Positions 11,201 through 21,264 of a DNA stretch of 64,000 bases are shown here, one piece after another. The stretch is taken from positions 1,932,001 through 1,996,000 of the forward strand of contig OZ022501.1 of NCBI GenBank assembly GCA_963989385.1, given 5' to 3'. This stretch comes from Ctena decussata. Taxonomy: Eukaryota; Mollusca; Bivalvia; Lucinida; Lucinidae. The notes under the pieces were generated by a model. It saw only the letters and a list, made by a program, of their open reading frames with translations. It searched no databases and was not told the DNA's origin. The stretch's first letter is position 1, and every line of letters starts with the position of its first letter. The position numbers were made by a program, and so were the translations under genes.

Positions 11201-13735
11201 TGTAAGTTGGTTGATTATGTGCTGAAGAGTGAGTATTCAAAGAAATTGTTATTGGCTTCTGTAAATTTAATTAATCGATGAGGTTATATTTCTTTTTATT
11301 CCTTGTTGAATGATTTTTTCATTTTGCCTGAAAACTAACTGAACAAGCACTTAAATACTACTATTGCTTGCACATTAAAGTTGCTGAATGGTAGATTAAA
11401 ATTATTCTCGCATTATTACCTGTATCACAAATGGACCGAATCTGACATGGATGGATTACAGGCACTGACGTAAAGGACTGATTCTTTAGGGACCGTACTG
11501 TCCCAGAATTGATGGATGGATGGATGACTTGCGGTGTTACGTCCTTTTCAACAGTGTTTCCGATAAATCAGGACGATAAGAATTGAGCATGCACCGATGA
11601 TTTCAATTCTGCTCTGCTAGGCTCTATTTTGACAAACTTTCTTAGAGAGTTACTAAAACCTTGTACCGCATCGCGCCGCACTGCACCGCACTGGTGTAAA
11701 ATAGGGTACCGCGCCGCCGAAGATTTCAGAATTTTACGGTCTCCACCGTAGGCATAGGGTATGTTACTTAGTATATGCTGATTCTGAAAAACAAGTGTAT
11801 TTACTCTTTAATTTTTTATTAGACATGTTAATGTATTGGAAGTGTATACAAATTTATATTTTGCTGAGACTTGAATTGCCCAACCTCAAAAAGGATTTAA
11901 AGTATCGCTTTATCCTGTTCAAAAAATTCTCAGGATAACTACAACATGATTGTCCTTGGCGTTTAGATTTGGTTGATTTTACTGATAAAAAAATAAGATA
12001 TACTTCCAATATATATTTTTGTTTCAAGGTAACTTTATCCGTACAATTTTCCAGATTTAAACAAATCGCATATAGATATATATATCTATCCGATTTTTTT
12101 CCTACAGGGGTTGAAGGTAACTATGTGTTGCAATCACCAGAGAAATACATGTATATTTTTTTGAGAAAAAGCCTTGACAGTTTAATGTAAATCTGCCATA
12201 TTATGCATGCAGAGAAGACATTCAGGGTATAGTAATATTGAGAGTTTGCTTGCAGAAAAATAGAAAAGTGATCTTTTGTATCATATATTGTGATGGAGAA
12301 GTATTTTCGTTGACATAAATTCGACGTAAAGTAAATAGTTATTCATAGATTCATTATTTTCTCTCACAAGGAAAGACTATAACGTAGATGAAGATGTAGT
12401 TCGGAATTTACTCGAGACTGTACGGAGATTTCCGTGAGTGCGGTACAAGATTTCAGCCGGTGCGGTACAAGGTTTTAGTAAAAGCCACTTTCTTATACCA
12501 TTTACAGCTGTCGAAAGGAATATTTTATCCATACAATAACATAACACATTGGAAGCGCTTCAACTCCACCACTGTCATCGACCTCACCGGATGTTCTAAA
12601 CAGGATTTCTGTCTCTATTTCTTTTCGCCATATCTGAACAGGTGAGACATTATTACAAAAAGTATCATTTTTTTCAACTTTTACATTCACGTGATTTTTT
12701 GTTACCTGAAAACGTACATGTCAAAGAAGCCTCTCATATGGAACTCTGCCTGTGGCTTATCGGATTTACCCGTCCGATTATCTTCCTTTGGATATCAGGA
12801 ACCTTGTCGCTTACCTGAGAACAGGTGCTAACCAATGTGCATTGAAAAGATTAAAGATGTCCAGTTTATCAATAAAAACTTTTTTAATGAAACGTTTACT
12901 ATATTCTATAAGACTTTACAGGAATGCTGAAAGATTTCTCTTTAATATGAACCAAAAAAGTACAGGAAGTACTTGCACGAAGAATTTTGATACATGTCTT
13001 ATATACTGTATACTAGCTAATTTTCGCGGTGTTCCATTTTTCGCGGTTTTTCGCGGTCAGTTAGAAACCGCGAATATCAAATCGCGAATAATGCCCTGTT
13101 TCTTACAAAGTGTCTTCTGTAGACACAGTGTTCATATATTTTATTTCTGTTTCCGTCGGTAATTGCTGGTACTTTTCACTTGAGCCAGTTCATTAATTAA
13201 CCTGCGGCGGCCCTGCCGCAGGTTAATGAACGAACTGGTTCAAGTGAAAAAGAAGTTGTTTTGCTTTTCGCGCATGATGCTAACCGCGAAAATTAAAAAT
13301 CGCGAAAACTAATGATTATGTTTTTGACCCTTAACCGCAAAAACCCGCCAAAATTACCGCGTATACGATATTTGCCTCCAAGTGATTCCTTTTTTTCAAC
13401 ACTTATTTAGCTGTCCATATCTAGAATTTCTACGTAAACTTGCTTATCTTTGGAATAAATAACTTATTATTTTGTGTTTTCTTTGCAGTCCAGTACAGGC
13501 CATTCTTGGAGAACATAAATGGATACCTATGACAGGGGTGCGTATCAGCAGCATATCAATCAGCAACAGTGGCAACAGAGTGGAACTTAACCTCAACGAA
13601 TCACCAAAATCTGAGCTGGTCACATTTGCATATATTCTTAATGATCATTTGTATGGCAAAGACTGTTGGCAGATACGTGGCTTGACATCAACTTGTGTAA
13701 TCTATGATAACGAGTCAGTAGATATCGTTGGCTAG
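5058..13735 (+). CDS. Unrecognised glycoside-hydrolase-like gene, last six exons
   Basis: Six exons (5058-5211, 5819-5927, 6587-6659, 10237-10395, 12508-12641, 13489-13735) have AG/GT borders and compatible phases (1, 2, 0, 0, 2) and join into an open frame ending in TAG at 13733. About 291 residues are encoded; the N-terminal exons are not in view. The translation includes TAGPVGPSD, then DGALLKPSRPATAID, GDVWTT, and a C-terminal beta-rich part with NNIT and NST glycosylation sequons and CSKQDFCLY. The GPVxPSD / LL / DGxLLxP / PAT spacing resembles the end of the catalytic barrel of GH31/GH36-type alpha-glycosidases followed by a beta-sandwich. That family assignment is inference. The large introns are filled with repeats. 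Confidence 0.7.
5819..5927 (+). CDS. Glycoside-hydrolase-like gene, exon B
   Basis: Acceptor ATTTGCAG and donor GTAAGT are both strong. It encodes EPYPALEAVVSSLTAGPVG and PSDMINNTDVKLLM, the most recognisable part of the protein, and leaves in phase 2. Confidence 0.85.
5928..6586 (+). other. Intron with a copy of a dispersed ~270 bp repeat
   Basis: Positions 6250-6540 match 24140-24450 in direct orientation. Shared blocks include GTTATTCAGTGGATAAC and a repeated TTTCATATGAA. Nothing else is recognised in this intron. Confidence 0.5.
6587..6659 (+). CDS. Glycoside-hydrolase-like gene, exon C
   Basis: Acceptor TATATAG and donor GTAACA. After completing the split codon it reads CCRADGALLKPSRPATAID and ends in phase 0. 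At 73 bases it is easy to miss, but it fits exactly between exons B and D in both frame and content. Confidence 0.8.
6660..7469. other. Intron sequence, nothing recognised
   Basis: AT-rich, without exon-like blocks or clear repeats. Confidence 0.5.
7470..8655 (+). repeat. Tandem array of ~160 bp units with TCAAGGTCA boxes
   Basis: About seven diverged units of 155-175 bp, marked by repeated starts of the form CTTGTCCGGGCCATAACTTC (near 7735, 7897, 8058, 8216, 8371, 8527) and by CCAAGGTCAAGGTCACAC blocks. It lies in the third intron visible here (6660-10236). The size and layout resemble the core repeats of bivalve Pearl/Helitron-like elements. Confidence 0.75.
8656..9540. other. Intron sequence, little recognised
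   Basis: It contains a short hairpin (ACAGGAG...CTCCTGT, 9231-9260) and a poly-C tract near 9367-9377. No coding signal is seen. Confidence 0.45.
9541..9776. mobile_element. GAGCCGCGAC palindromic MITE, copy 1
   Basis: Starts GAGCCGCGACACGAC and ends near GTAGTGTCGAAGC. Inner palindromic blocks CCCAGTCTGATCAGAGTC and GCTGATCTGAGTC are present. The right end is diverged. Non-autonomous, with no coding capacity. Confidence 0.8.
9855..10056. mobile_element. GAGCCGCGAC palindromic MITE, copy 2
   Basis: Left end degraded (CATGAGAAAC...). The body has CCAGCGCAGACTC and CCCAGGCTGATCTGACTC, and the right end is CCTCGGCTC. It sits about 80 bp after copy 1. Confidence 0.7.
10237..10395 (+). CDS. Glycoside-hydrolase-like gene, exon D
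   Basis: Exactly 53 codons between TATATAG and GTAATT. It encodes GDVWTTQSF and YGILFAADIQSQFSVG, the start of the post-barrel beta region. Phase 0 at both ends. Confidence 0.8.
10396..11649. other. Intron sequence, nothing recognised
   Basis: A GGATGGATGGATG short tandem lies near 11508-11524. No exon or mobile-element ends are seen. Confidence 0.45.
11650..12481. mobile_element. Non-autonomous TIR transposon ending beside a splice acceptor
   Basis: Inverted ends TTACTAAAACCTTGTACCGC (11650) and its complement GCGGTACAAGGTTTTAGTAA (to 12481). A second CGGTACAAGATTT lies just inside the right end. It has no transposase-like frame. The right end lies 26 bp before exon E of the glycoside-hydrolase-like gene. 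Confidence 0.7.
12508..12641 (+). CDS. Glycoside-hydrolase-like gene, exon E
   Basis: Acceptor ATTTACAG, donor GTGAGA. It encodes WKRFNSTTVIDLTGCSKQDF and CLYFFSPYLN and leaves in phase 2. The acceptor lies 26 bp after the end of a TIR transposon (11650-12481). Confidence 0.8.
13010..13376. repeat. CGCGAA-rich foldback repeat with nested hairpin
   Basis: Repeated TTTTCGCGG / CCGCGAA motifs flank a clean hairpin at 13173-13250 with 36-nt arms, three mismatches and a 6-nt loop; the left arm begins TTTTCACTTGAGCC. It lies in the last intron of the glycoside-hydrolase-like gene. Confidence 0.65.
13489..13735 (+). CDS. Glycoside-hydrolase-like gene, terminal exon
   Basis: Acceptor TTTCTTTGCAG. 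It reads SPVQAILGEHKWIPM and continues as a beta-rich domain to TAG at 13733-13735. Two cysteines near the C-terminus (CWQI, TCVIYD) may pair. The sequence after the stop looks like 3' UTR passing into a tandem repeat. Confidence 0.8.
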
Positions 13736-13799
13736 TGGTACATGAAACTAAAGACACCACGAACACTGACATGAATTATTATGTATGTGAAACAGTGTT

Positions 13800-14445
13800 T
13801 ATCATTTTCAAAGGTGTACAGTTCAGTAAAAGGATGGTCATCATCATTCCCAGAACATTTACTGAAAAATTTAAAAAAAAGCAATCATATGTAGTATTAA
13901 TCCACATTTCTCCTCTAATCCATCAGACACATAACTTGCAGACTTGTCATAATATATCTCTAGGCACAAGCTCACTCCCCGTCATTTAAGGTGACTATTT
14001 TAGGAACGCCAATATTTAATTGCCTCTAAACCTAAAAGTAATTCTATAGCTTGTATGCTAAACTCAAAGCTGTAGCTACTGTCTGTCAATACAATTTGTC
14101 ATCATTACCAGAACATTTGCTGAAAAATTTCAAAAAAAGCAAATATATGTAGCGCTAATATTCATCCACATTTCTCCTCTAGTCAATCAGACACATAACC
14201 GTTGCCGACTTGTCATAATATACCTTTAGGCTAAAGCTCACTCCCGTCTATGTTTAGGGCAAAAAACGTATTTCGTTTGAGCCCAAATAAATAAATAAAT
14301 TGAATTGAATTGAATCGTCATTTAAGGTTACTATTTTAGGAACGCCAATATATAATTGCCTCTAAACCTAAAAGTAATTCTATAGCTTGTATGCTAAACT
14401 CAAAGCTGTAGCTACTGTCTGTCAATACAATCTGTCATCATGGAC
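13800..14445 (+). repeat. Tandem duplication downstream of the hydrolase-like gene
   Basis: Two diverged direct units (about 13822-14102 and 14102-14440). Both contain CAGAACATTT, CCACATTTCTCCTCTA and a long block with CTGTAGCTACTGTCTGTCAA. The second carries an extra 67-bp insertion. No coding content is recognised. Confidence 0.75.
14249..14315 (+). mobile_element. 67-bp retrotransposon 3' tail insertion
   Basis: An insertion ending AAATAAATAAATAAATTGAA(TTGAAT)n, a LINE/SINE-type short-repeat tail. It is flanked by CGTC on both sides and absent from the sister unit of the tandem duplication, which serves as an empty site. The 5' end is severely truncated. Confidence 0.75.
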
Positions 14446-14783
14446 TCATATCAAGGATATGTAGATAATCTGAACCAGGGGTGGTGGTCGGGCGACGGTG
14501 CTGATTATTACTTCCAGTACGGGGCGTCCTGCTCATTTGGATAAAATTAGGGCAAGGACTTAGTGCGATTGCAGTAGGTGTTGGCGGTGGTTGTTAGGAA
14601 ATTATTTCTCTCGTCTTTTGTTTCTCTTTTCTTTCTCTCTCTCTCTGGGACACGGCCCGATATAGACTGAAATATTGCCTCAAAAGGCCGTTAAACCCCA
14701 ACCAACTAACCAACCAACCAACCAACCAAGGTCTTGCTGCCTTAAATGATTCGAAAGACTTAGTGTAGTTCGCTTCATAACGT
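14446..14783. other. Unassigned sequence with short simple repeats
   Basis: Contains a short CT-rich tract (14620-14647) and CCAACCAACCAACC (14707-14728). No gene is seen. Confidence 0.5.
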
Positions 14784-15020
14784 GAGCCGCGACACGAGAA
14801 AATAAACAATGTGCTTGTGCGCCCAGTGCAGACTCAGATCAGCCTGGGCATCCGCCCAGTCTGATCAGAGTCTTCCCTGTCCGCAAGGAGGTAGCTAAGA
14901 CCCTTGGCTGCCCTTTAAGTGCTTAGCAAAAATTCTTATCAGACTAGGCGGATGCCCAGGCTGATCTGAGTCTGTGCTGGGCGCACAACCACTTTCTCGG
15001 TTTTTATCGTGTCGCGGCTC
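14784..15020. mobile_element. GAGCCGCGAC palindromic MITE, copy 3
   Basis: Complete copy from GAGCCGCGACACGAG to GTGTCGCGGCTC, with the usual CCGCCCAGTCTGATCAGAG and GCCCAGGCTGATCTGAG core. Confidence 0.85.
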
Positions 15021-15210
15021 AGATGAAGTTCAACACCCGGGAACACTTGTGTGGTGGGTCCCTGACTACCTTTCTAAACGTTTGGGATTTGTCAATGATT
15101 ATACAAATTTGCGAGTTTGGACTTATGATTTCGGTCTTTTGACCACTTTTACTTCTTCCTATGAATATTGCTATCAAATACTTTCCGGACTGGAAGATAC
15201 TTTACGTTGA
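15021..15210 (+). repeat. Remnant related to the RT elements of 35-41 kb
   Basis: The segment GAGTTTGGACTTATGATTT followed by CTTTTGACCACTTTTACTTC also occurs near 38370-38405, and a diverged form near 40395. It is noncoding here. Confidence 0.5.
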
Positions 15211-15529
15211 AGAAGTGTGGATTGAAAATACACATGTTTGCTACATTTATAAGCCATTAATTATAGAGACATGATAGTTTTTTCCGCATGCGTTTTGTTT
15301 TTCTTTTCGTTTCCATTTTACTTCTTATTCGATAAAGTTCCATTTAGACTCGACACTTATCGTGGAAAATATTTCATTCCGCGATTAAAGACTTTATACC
15401 CATAATAGCGAATATACAAGGCGGAGAATCGTGTGACTTACCTCGGTTATTTCTATGCCCCGCCACGAAGTGGGGAGGGGCATATAGTTTTGCCCTTGTC
15501 CGTACGTACGTACGTCCGTCACAATTTGT

Positions 15530-16120
15530 AGTACTGTTCTTGTCTCCGCAACTCCTTCTACAGTATTTGTGGCAGGGAGTTGAAACGTGCAATACAGTTC
15601 AGACATGCATTGAACATGTGCATAAAGGAAACAGAACTTTGATTCAGATCTTTTTGGCAGAATTATGTCCCCTTCAATAACTTGCATATTTTTACCATAT
15701 TTTACATTTGTAGTACTGTTTGTGTCTCCGCAACTCCTCCAACAGTATTTGATGCAGGGAGTTGAAACTTGCAACACAGTTCAGACATGCATTGAACATG
15801 TGCATAAAGGAAACACAACTTTGATTTAGGTCTTTATTGCAAAATTTTGCCCTTGTGAATAACCTTTATATTTTGACCATATTTCACATATGTGGTACTG
15901 TTTGTGTCTCCACAACTCCTTCTACAGTATTGATGCAGGGAGTTGAAACTTGCAACACAGTTCAGAAAAGCATCGAACATGTGCATAAAGGAAACAGAAC
16001 TTTGATTCAGTTCATTATGGCAGAATTATATCCCCTTGAATGACATACATATTTCGGCTGTATTTCACAATTTGTAGTACTGTTCTTGTCTCTCCAACTC
16101 CTCCAATAGTATACTCAGAG
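15530..16120 (+). repeat. Tandem array of ~180 bp units
   Basis: Three full units and part of a fourth. Each contains GTAGTACTGTT, CTCCGCAACTCCT, GGGAGTTGAAAC and CATGTGCATAAAGGAAACA. Reading frames across the array repeat the same peptide because of this periodicity and are not genes. A detached copy of the unit is at 17020-17140. Confidence 0.85.
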
Positions 16121-17099
16121 GCAATTAAAAGTATAAAGTTTCTGATTTTGAATACTGAGTCTCAGGTCATGGCTGCATGGAAATATCAATAATGTCATTT
16201 TGGCAAACGTGTAGATTTTCAAGACGCAAAATCTAATTATTTTGCAGTCATTAATAATGGAGTTAAGGCCCTTAATTCAAATTTAGCAGTTCCAATCAAA
16301 ACTCGCTTTGCACATGACAAATGGCATTCTGCACTTCATGAATGTCTAGCGCTAAGGTCTGTGAGTAAAACCACATCGTCATTTAATCTGAAACTCCCAC
16401 CAAACGGCTTCAACCATAGCTAGAAATGCTACATGTCTGAAATTATCTCCCTTTGAATTAAAATTTTAGGGAATTAAATGTTTCTCTATCTTACCTGGTG
16501 TTGGAAGTTTTCACTCGAAATTTTTAAAAAGTTGTTGTTTTGCTTCTTGCCTTTGTGTGCACTTGAATAGTACCTCTTAGACTTGTTTATTTAAAATTTC
16601 AAATGAACTTTCCCTAAGAACTTAATGTAAATTCAATGCATGTTACCAGAATACTCCAAAAACATCATTTCCTAGTACAAAAACCCCATGTCTCATTTAA
16701 GAGGGCGACATGGCCTTACAAACCTTTCGTCCCTTTTTCGATGTAATGCACAGAAACGCTTAAAATCAACCTCTGCTGTCCAAAGTAAAGGTTTAAAGGG
16801 GAGCTTCTCAAACGAAAATGTTGACTTAGACCCCGTGTCCCTTTCAAGCGATGTCATTACAGTATCCTTTGACCGATTGTACTGAAAATTGTCGCAAATT
16901 ATGCAAAAATTATTGTATGTATCAACAATACCCAGATATTATGCAGATGTGTAGGTATCTATAGAAAAATCAAGACTGCGTTACCTGTATACTTTCTTTC
17001 GCCTCTCAGTATATTTGGTGTTGGGATTTGGAATTTGCAACACAGTGAGACGTGTATTGAACATATGCATAAAGGAAACAGAACTTTGAGTTAGGTATT

Positions 17100-17940
17100 T
17101 ATTGCAGAATTATGTCCCCTTGAATGACATACATATTTTGACCTTATTTCCATGGCTCATATACAAGCTCACCTTTCGTCATCACTCTAGTGGCCTCATT
17201 TATCAACCGATTTGGAATTACATCACAGCTATATTGGGTATGACAATACCTCGAACATGTTTGCGTTTCAGGGTGGTAGGATCATGGTCAAGGTCACAGT
17301 TGCTATTTTCAGAAAAACTTGGGTATCGCTTAGCGCTTTTATTTATGGATCGATTTTGATATAACTTCACAAAAATGTTAAGTATAACAGTATCTTGAAT
17401 AACTTACCGTTTCAGATCCGAGATCCAAGGTCAATGTCACAGTTGCTATTTCTAGAAAAAAAAACTTTATAATCCCTCTAGCCCCTTTATTCATTAACAA
17501 TTTTGATGTAACTTTTCCCAAATGTTTAGTGTGACAATATCTTTGACAAGTTCGCAATCCAGAATTTGCTATTTTCAGAAAATACGTTGTCATTCGTCTG
17601 GAATGATTTTGACAAAACTTGACACAAATATTTAGCATGAAAATATGTGGAACAAATTCAGATTTCAGCATCGCAGGTCCAAGGTCAAGGTCACATATGC
17701 TATTATAGGTGCATGCAAATCTTTGTCATGGTTCTAGCGCCTTTATTTGTCAACTGATTTTGATATAACTTCACACAAATATTAAGTAATACAATATCTT
17801 GGCCGAGTTCACCTTTCAGGATCGTAGATCCAAGATCAACATTACAGTTGCTATTTTTACAAAAAACTTTGTCATCCCTTTAGCGCCTTTATTTATTGTC
17901 AGATTTTGATGTAACTTCACACTAATATGTTTTAACACAT
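17100..17940 (+). repeat. Tandem array of ~155 bp units
   Basis: Four to five diverged units with GATTTTGATATAACTTCAC, then a GATCCAAGGTCAA-type box and CACAGTTGCTATTTT. AAGGTCAAGGTCA-type nuclear-receptor-like boxes recur here as in the 7.5-8.6 kb array. Confidence 0.8.
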
Positions 17941-17996
17941 TACTCATCTAGTGAGGCATATGGCGGGGGCATTCGACACTTTTAGTGATTGTCTAG

Positions 17997-18360
17997 TTTA
18001 TCTGTACTCGGACAGATTCCCAAAGGAAATAAAGGATAAATTTTCATATCGTGCAAAAAGTGATGAGGTATTTGCATTTTCCCGCGTGAAAATTCATTGA
18101 GTATTTACGAAATAATGATCAGTTTTCTTTCCCGTTCTGTCCGTACATTAGTACAATATTACGTGATTTCCCACCGTGATATAGCAAACTGACACTGATG
18201 AATATCGGGTCATGTTGTTGCCGACGTCGTCTGACATCGACAAAACATCAAGAGACATTATATTCAGTCGTGTCGACTTCATTTAACACTGGCTTGTCGG
18301 TCATAGACCAAGTCGTTAGCGGCCAAATGCAATGATTGTTGATCTTTGACGGCATATTAT
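17997..18360. other. Unassigned sequence
   Basis: No exon, TIR or tandem repeat is recognised. Confidence 0.45.
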
Positions 18361-18422
18361 CCAGCAGGCACATGGCGTAATGACGTCGGACTGACGAGGA
18401 TGCGGCATCATGTGCCTGCTAG
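18361..18422. repeat. AGCAGGCACATG palindrome
   Basis: Inverted ends AGCAGGCACATG and CATGTGCCTGCT surround a GACGTC-containing core. It belongs to a loose family with 29090-29165, 48750-48835 and 60410-60478. Confidence 0.6.
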
Positions 18423-18465
18423 CTAAGATTTGCCGCTATTTGCCGTTGTCGGTTTGAAATTTAAA

Positions 18466-18582
18466 GAGTAACTACACTTCAGGAACTGACTGTATCAGAT
18501 CTCAAACCCTATCCCCAACATCAAAGGGAAAGATTGACAAAGACATCCCAACAAACAATAAATTACAAGTGACAAGCCGACC
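18466..18582 (-). repeat. Solo 3' tail of the RT element
   Basis: The reverse complement of the 4700-4840 segment, for example AAACCCTATCCCCAACATCA and GACAAAGACATCCCAACAAA. The RT frame itself is absent. Confidence 0.75.
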
Positions 18583-19339
18583 GGAGGTTCTGGGGCATTG
18601 CCAAGACTGCGAATATATTTCGTTTTGTCACTACAATATTTTACATCTCATGTTGCGATACCATGATTAGATAATACTAGTAGACAATTAGAGATGTATT
18701 GTTTATACTTTGCAAACATATTCGCAGTCTTTCCAAAGACACAGCAGCCTTGTATGAGGGCTGTAAGGGTTTGAGATTAAAATGTTTATGACATATGAAC
18801 CCATTTATTTATTGATTTCGTTTGATAATGGCAAATTTGTTTCTAGCATATGAAGACTGCCTTTACAGGGTCCCTTAAATGGATCTGATAGAAGACTGTT
18901 TCAGTTAAAAAGTCCGGTATGATTCTAGCGCAATAAAACATATGCTAGCCTGTCAGATATTATTTTTGCAGGTGATTATTCAGAAAGTTTTCCATGTGCA
19001 GCAAACAAGACAATACGATTTTGCTATTAAAGTGTATTTGAAATTTTGGTTGTTTCTTGTAAGCAAACCACAACATTTGCGTTTCGTTTATTTGAATATC
19101 AAGTTCTCATATGCCCAAAGATAAAAGAAAATGACCACTTTTTCAATGCCTGCATTATCTTATTTTTCATGGCTAAACTTCAACATGATACTTTTTTATT
19201 CAAATTACAATAAAAATTAGTGTAGTAAAATTACTAAATAAACTGCTTGACGATAGACACTGTATGTAAAAATACATGTCCATTTCGGCCTTTTTACACC
19301 TGGACCATATTATTACATACATTTTTCTGTAATAAAAAC
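18583..19339. other. Unassigned sequence
   Basis: A weak inverted pair, AGACTGCGAATATATTTCG (18605) and ACATATTCGCAGTCT (18717), frames about 130 bp. Nothing else is recognised. Confidence 0.45.
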
Positions 19340-19505
19340 GTATCACTACCTTTAGTGCGAGAGATGCGCGGTTCTGTATTTAACTTCTTCAGTGTCTCTA
19401 CGGCCCAAAAGTTTGAAAGAAAAAAGATGATGCAGGTCTCGGCAGGCAGCGAGCATCCTTCTCCGAGCCACACTCATTGTCGTACTTCGCGAGACAGTTT
19501 ACCTG
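19340..19505 (+). pseudogene. Exon-like segment duplicated at 37073
   Basis: This segment and 37073-37215 share about 140 bp. Both can be read as GSVFNFF/VSVFNFF, then FERK, then QVSAGSEHPSPSHT-like, though the 37-kb copy needs a 1-bp shift in the middle. Conservation of a coding-like frame suggests an exon or retro-copied piece of an unknown gene. In this copy the frame runs on into AT-rich sequence. Confidence 0.35.
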
Positions 19506-20151
19506 TAGTAAAACAATATTTGAGTTTCCGATTGTCTTTTTTAACAGTCCACAACTGTTTCAGCATTATGACGTCAAGTTTTTCAGGAACAGGAGAAAAC
19601 GCGGTGACGTCATCGATAAGGATTTCCAAGGTATTCCCCACACTGGTTGGCAAAAAGTCGATAATCAATCACGCTATATTGAACGTTTATTGGGTGATGT
19701 TAAACTATGTTATTAACTATGCCGTGTATTTTGCGCATTATGATGCATATTTTTATATAAATGATAACGCTGAGAAATGTAGGTATTTTAGTGTGAAATA
19801 TTTCCTAATTTGGTTCCACATGAAGTGCTTTTAGATGTACGTTTTAGCATGGATACTCTTAAAAATGTGTCTGTATCTGGTGTACATTTTGAAATTAAAC
19901 CGGTTGTTTATTGTTTATATGAATTTATCCGGTATTCAGCGGGTCTTTTGATAAGAAATGTCTTTAATTATCATATTTCAAAGAACGCCCGCGGGTTTCC
20001 TGCAGTGGCAATGTCATATTAACTTATATAATATAACCAACTGATTTTGGCGGTGTGACTAATCTAAAATATCAAATAAAACTCGATTATTATAATCTAT
20101 GATATTTTAAATTTAATAAGCTTGTCCGCTAATAAAATGTAATGAGCAAAC

Positions 20152-20208
<57 letters not shown>

Positions 20209-20605
20209 ATTTATTGTTTAGACGTCATGAGCTCGGACTAAATACTATGGTAATGACTGCATTACAAATTTCTATATTTTATTGTCTTTCATTTTCTATC
20301 AACCGTGTTATATTTACTAATCACCTTGATTGTCGAAAAGGTTTAAAGGTTAAAATACTGATCTTTAGTACCTCCGATTTATTGTATTTTTATTTCATTT
20401 ATTTATTTTTCTTTTCAGTCAAAGTTATTAAGAGAAAAAAATCCTGTTCCGAAGCGAGTCAATATATGTCGAGTAATTAAATAACTTTAAATAATATTGA
20501 ATGACTCTTTTTTTTCGCGCGACAAGCGATTAAAACAATATTTGCACTGGTTTTATCGATTTCTATTTATTCCCAGCTTTCTTAACTATATTTTACGCAT
20601 TTCAG
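19506..20605. other. Unassigned AT-rich sequence with a GA microsatellite
   Basis: An interrupted (GA)n tract lies at 20155-20208. No exons are recognised. Confidence 0.5.
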
Positions 20606-20778
20606 AGGTTAATATTCAGCAAAATCCCATAGAAGACCACTGTCAGTCGCTATCTTTTTGCCAACCAATCCATCCACGTGATCATCCGCTGACGTCACTC
20701 CGGGGATTCCCGTTATCTCCTACAGGCAGAGATCGTTACAGGCTGGCAACTCAAAGTGGCTTGTTACTGGCTCAATAA
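20606..20778 (+). CDS. Candidate terminal exon, unknown gene
   Basis: A TTTTACGCATTTCAG acceptor precedes 57 open codons richer in GC than the surroundings (EVNIQQNPIEDHC ... GRDRYRLATQSG), ending at TAA. The stop overlaps an AATAAAA polyadenylation-type signal at 20775. No upstream exon was found. It could equally be a transposon fragment. Confidence 0.3.
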
Positions 20779-21191
20779 AATACACTAGAGTCACGACTCA
20801 TAGGCGATGAAGTGTATACTTTCTTTTGGTAATTTTTCGGAACCTGTTTCAAACAAACGTCTGGTAAATAATTTCCGATAAACTTTATAAACTTAGTTAC
20901 TTACTGAAAGGACCTATGTACAGTGTAGAAATATTTATTTTATGATGGGATTAGTATAATTAATCTTGTTGCAATATCATTACACGAGACCATTTGACAA
21001 GTGTTACATCTACAGGCCCGGATCCAGACCACCACATACTGGCGGGGCTCTGGATAACTGGTGGGGCTGGGGGTAGCTAGGTGTATTTGGGAAGGGGGTG
21101 GAGGCGGGGGAGTTGGGCTTGAAAATATATGAAATAATTAAGTATCAGTTTGGTGAGATTTTTGATAATGTCTTTTTTGGGAGGGGCCTTG
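20779..21191. other. Unassigned sequence
   Basis: A G-rich, low-complexity stretch lies at 21040-21115. No gene is seen. Confidence 0.45.
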
Positions 21192-21264
21192 AAATATATG
21201 TTGTGATATCTCATTAGAATCGCCTCGCCAAGGCGATTCTAATGAGATGTCACAACATATATTT
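21192..21264. repeat. Near-perfect 34-bp hairpin
   Basis: Arms 21192-21225 and 21231-21264 differ at one position, with a 5-nt loop (CGCCA). The core is TCTCATTAGAATCGCCT. A diverged relative lies at 63453-63520. Confidence 0.8.

Larger units (their letters stand above)
15454..17996 (+). mobile_element. Helitron/Pearl-like non-autonomous element with two tandem cores
   Basis: Starts at TCTATGCCCCGCCACGAAGT with a small hairpin (GCCCC...GGGGC) and may end at GTGATTGTCTAG near 17996, a CTAG 3' end as in Helitrons. Inside are an array of ~180 bp units (15530-16120) and a second of ~155 bp units (17100-17940). Bivalve Pearl elements combine unique flanks with 160-180 bp tandem cores, which this fits. 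The ends and the A/T target are not certain; the 5' flank is T, not A. Confidence 0.5.

Noticed and set aside
15374..16043. Several opposed ORFs with similar peptides
   Set aside because: They follow the 180-bp tandem unit and change frame between units.
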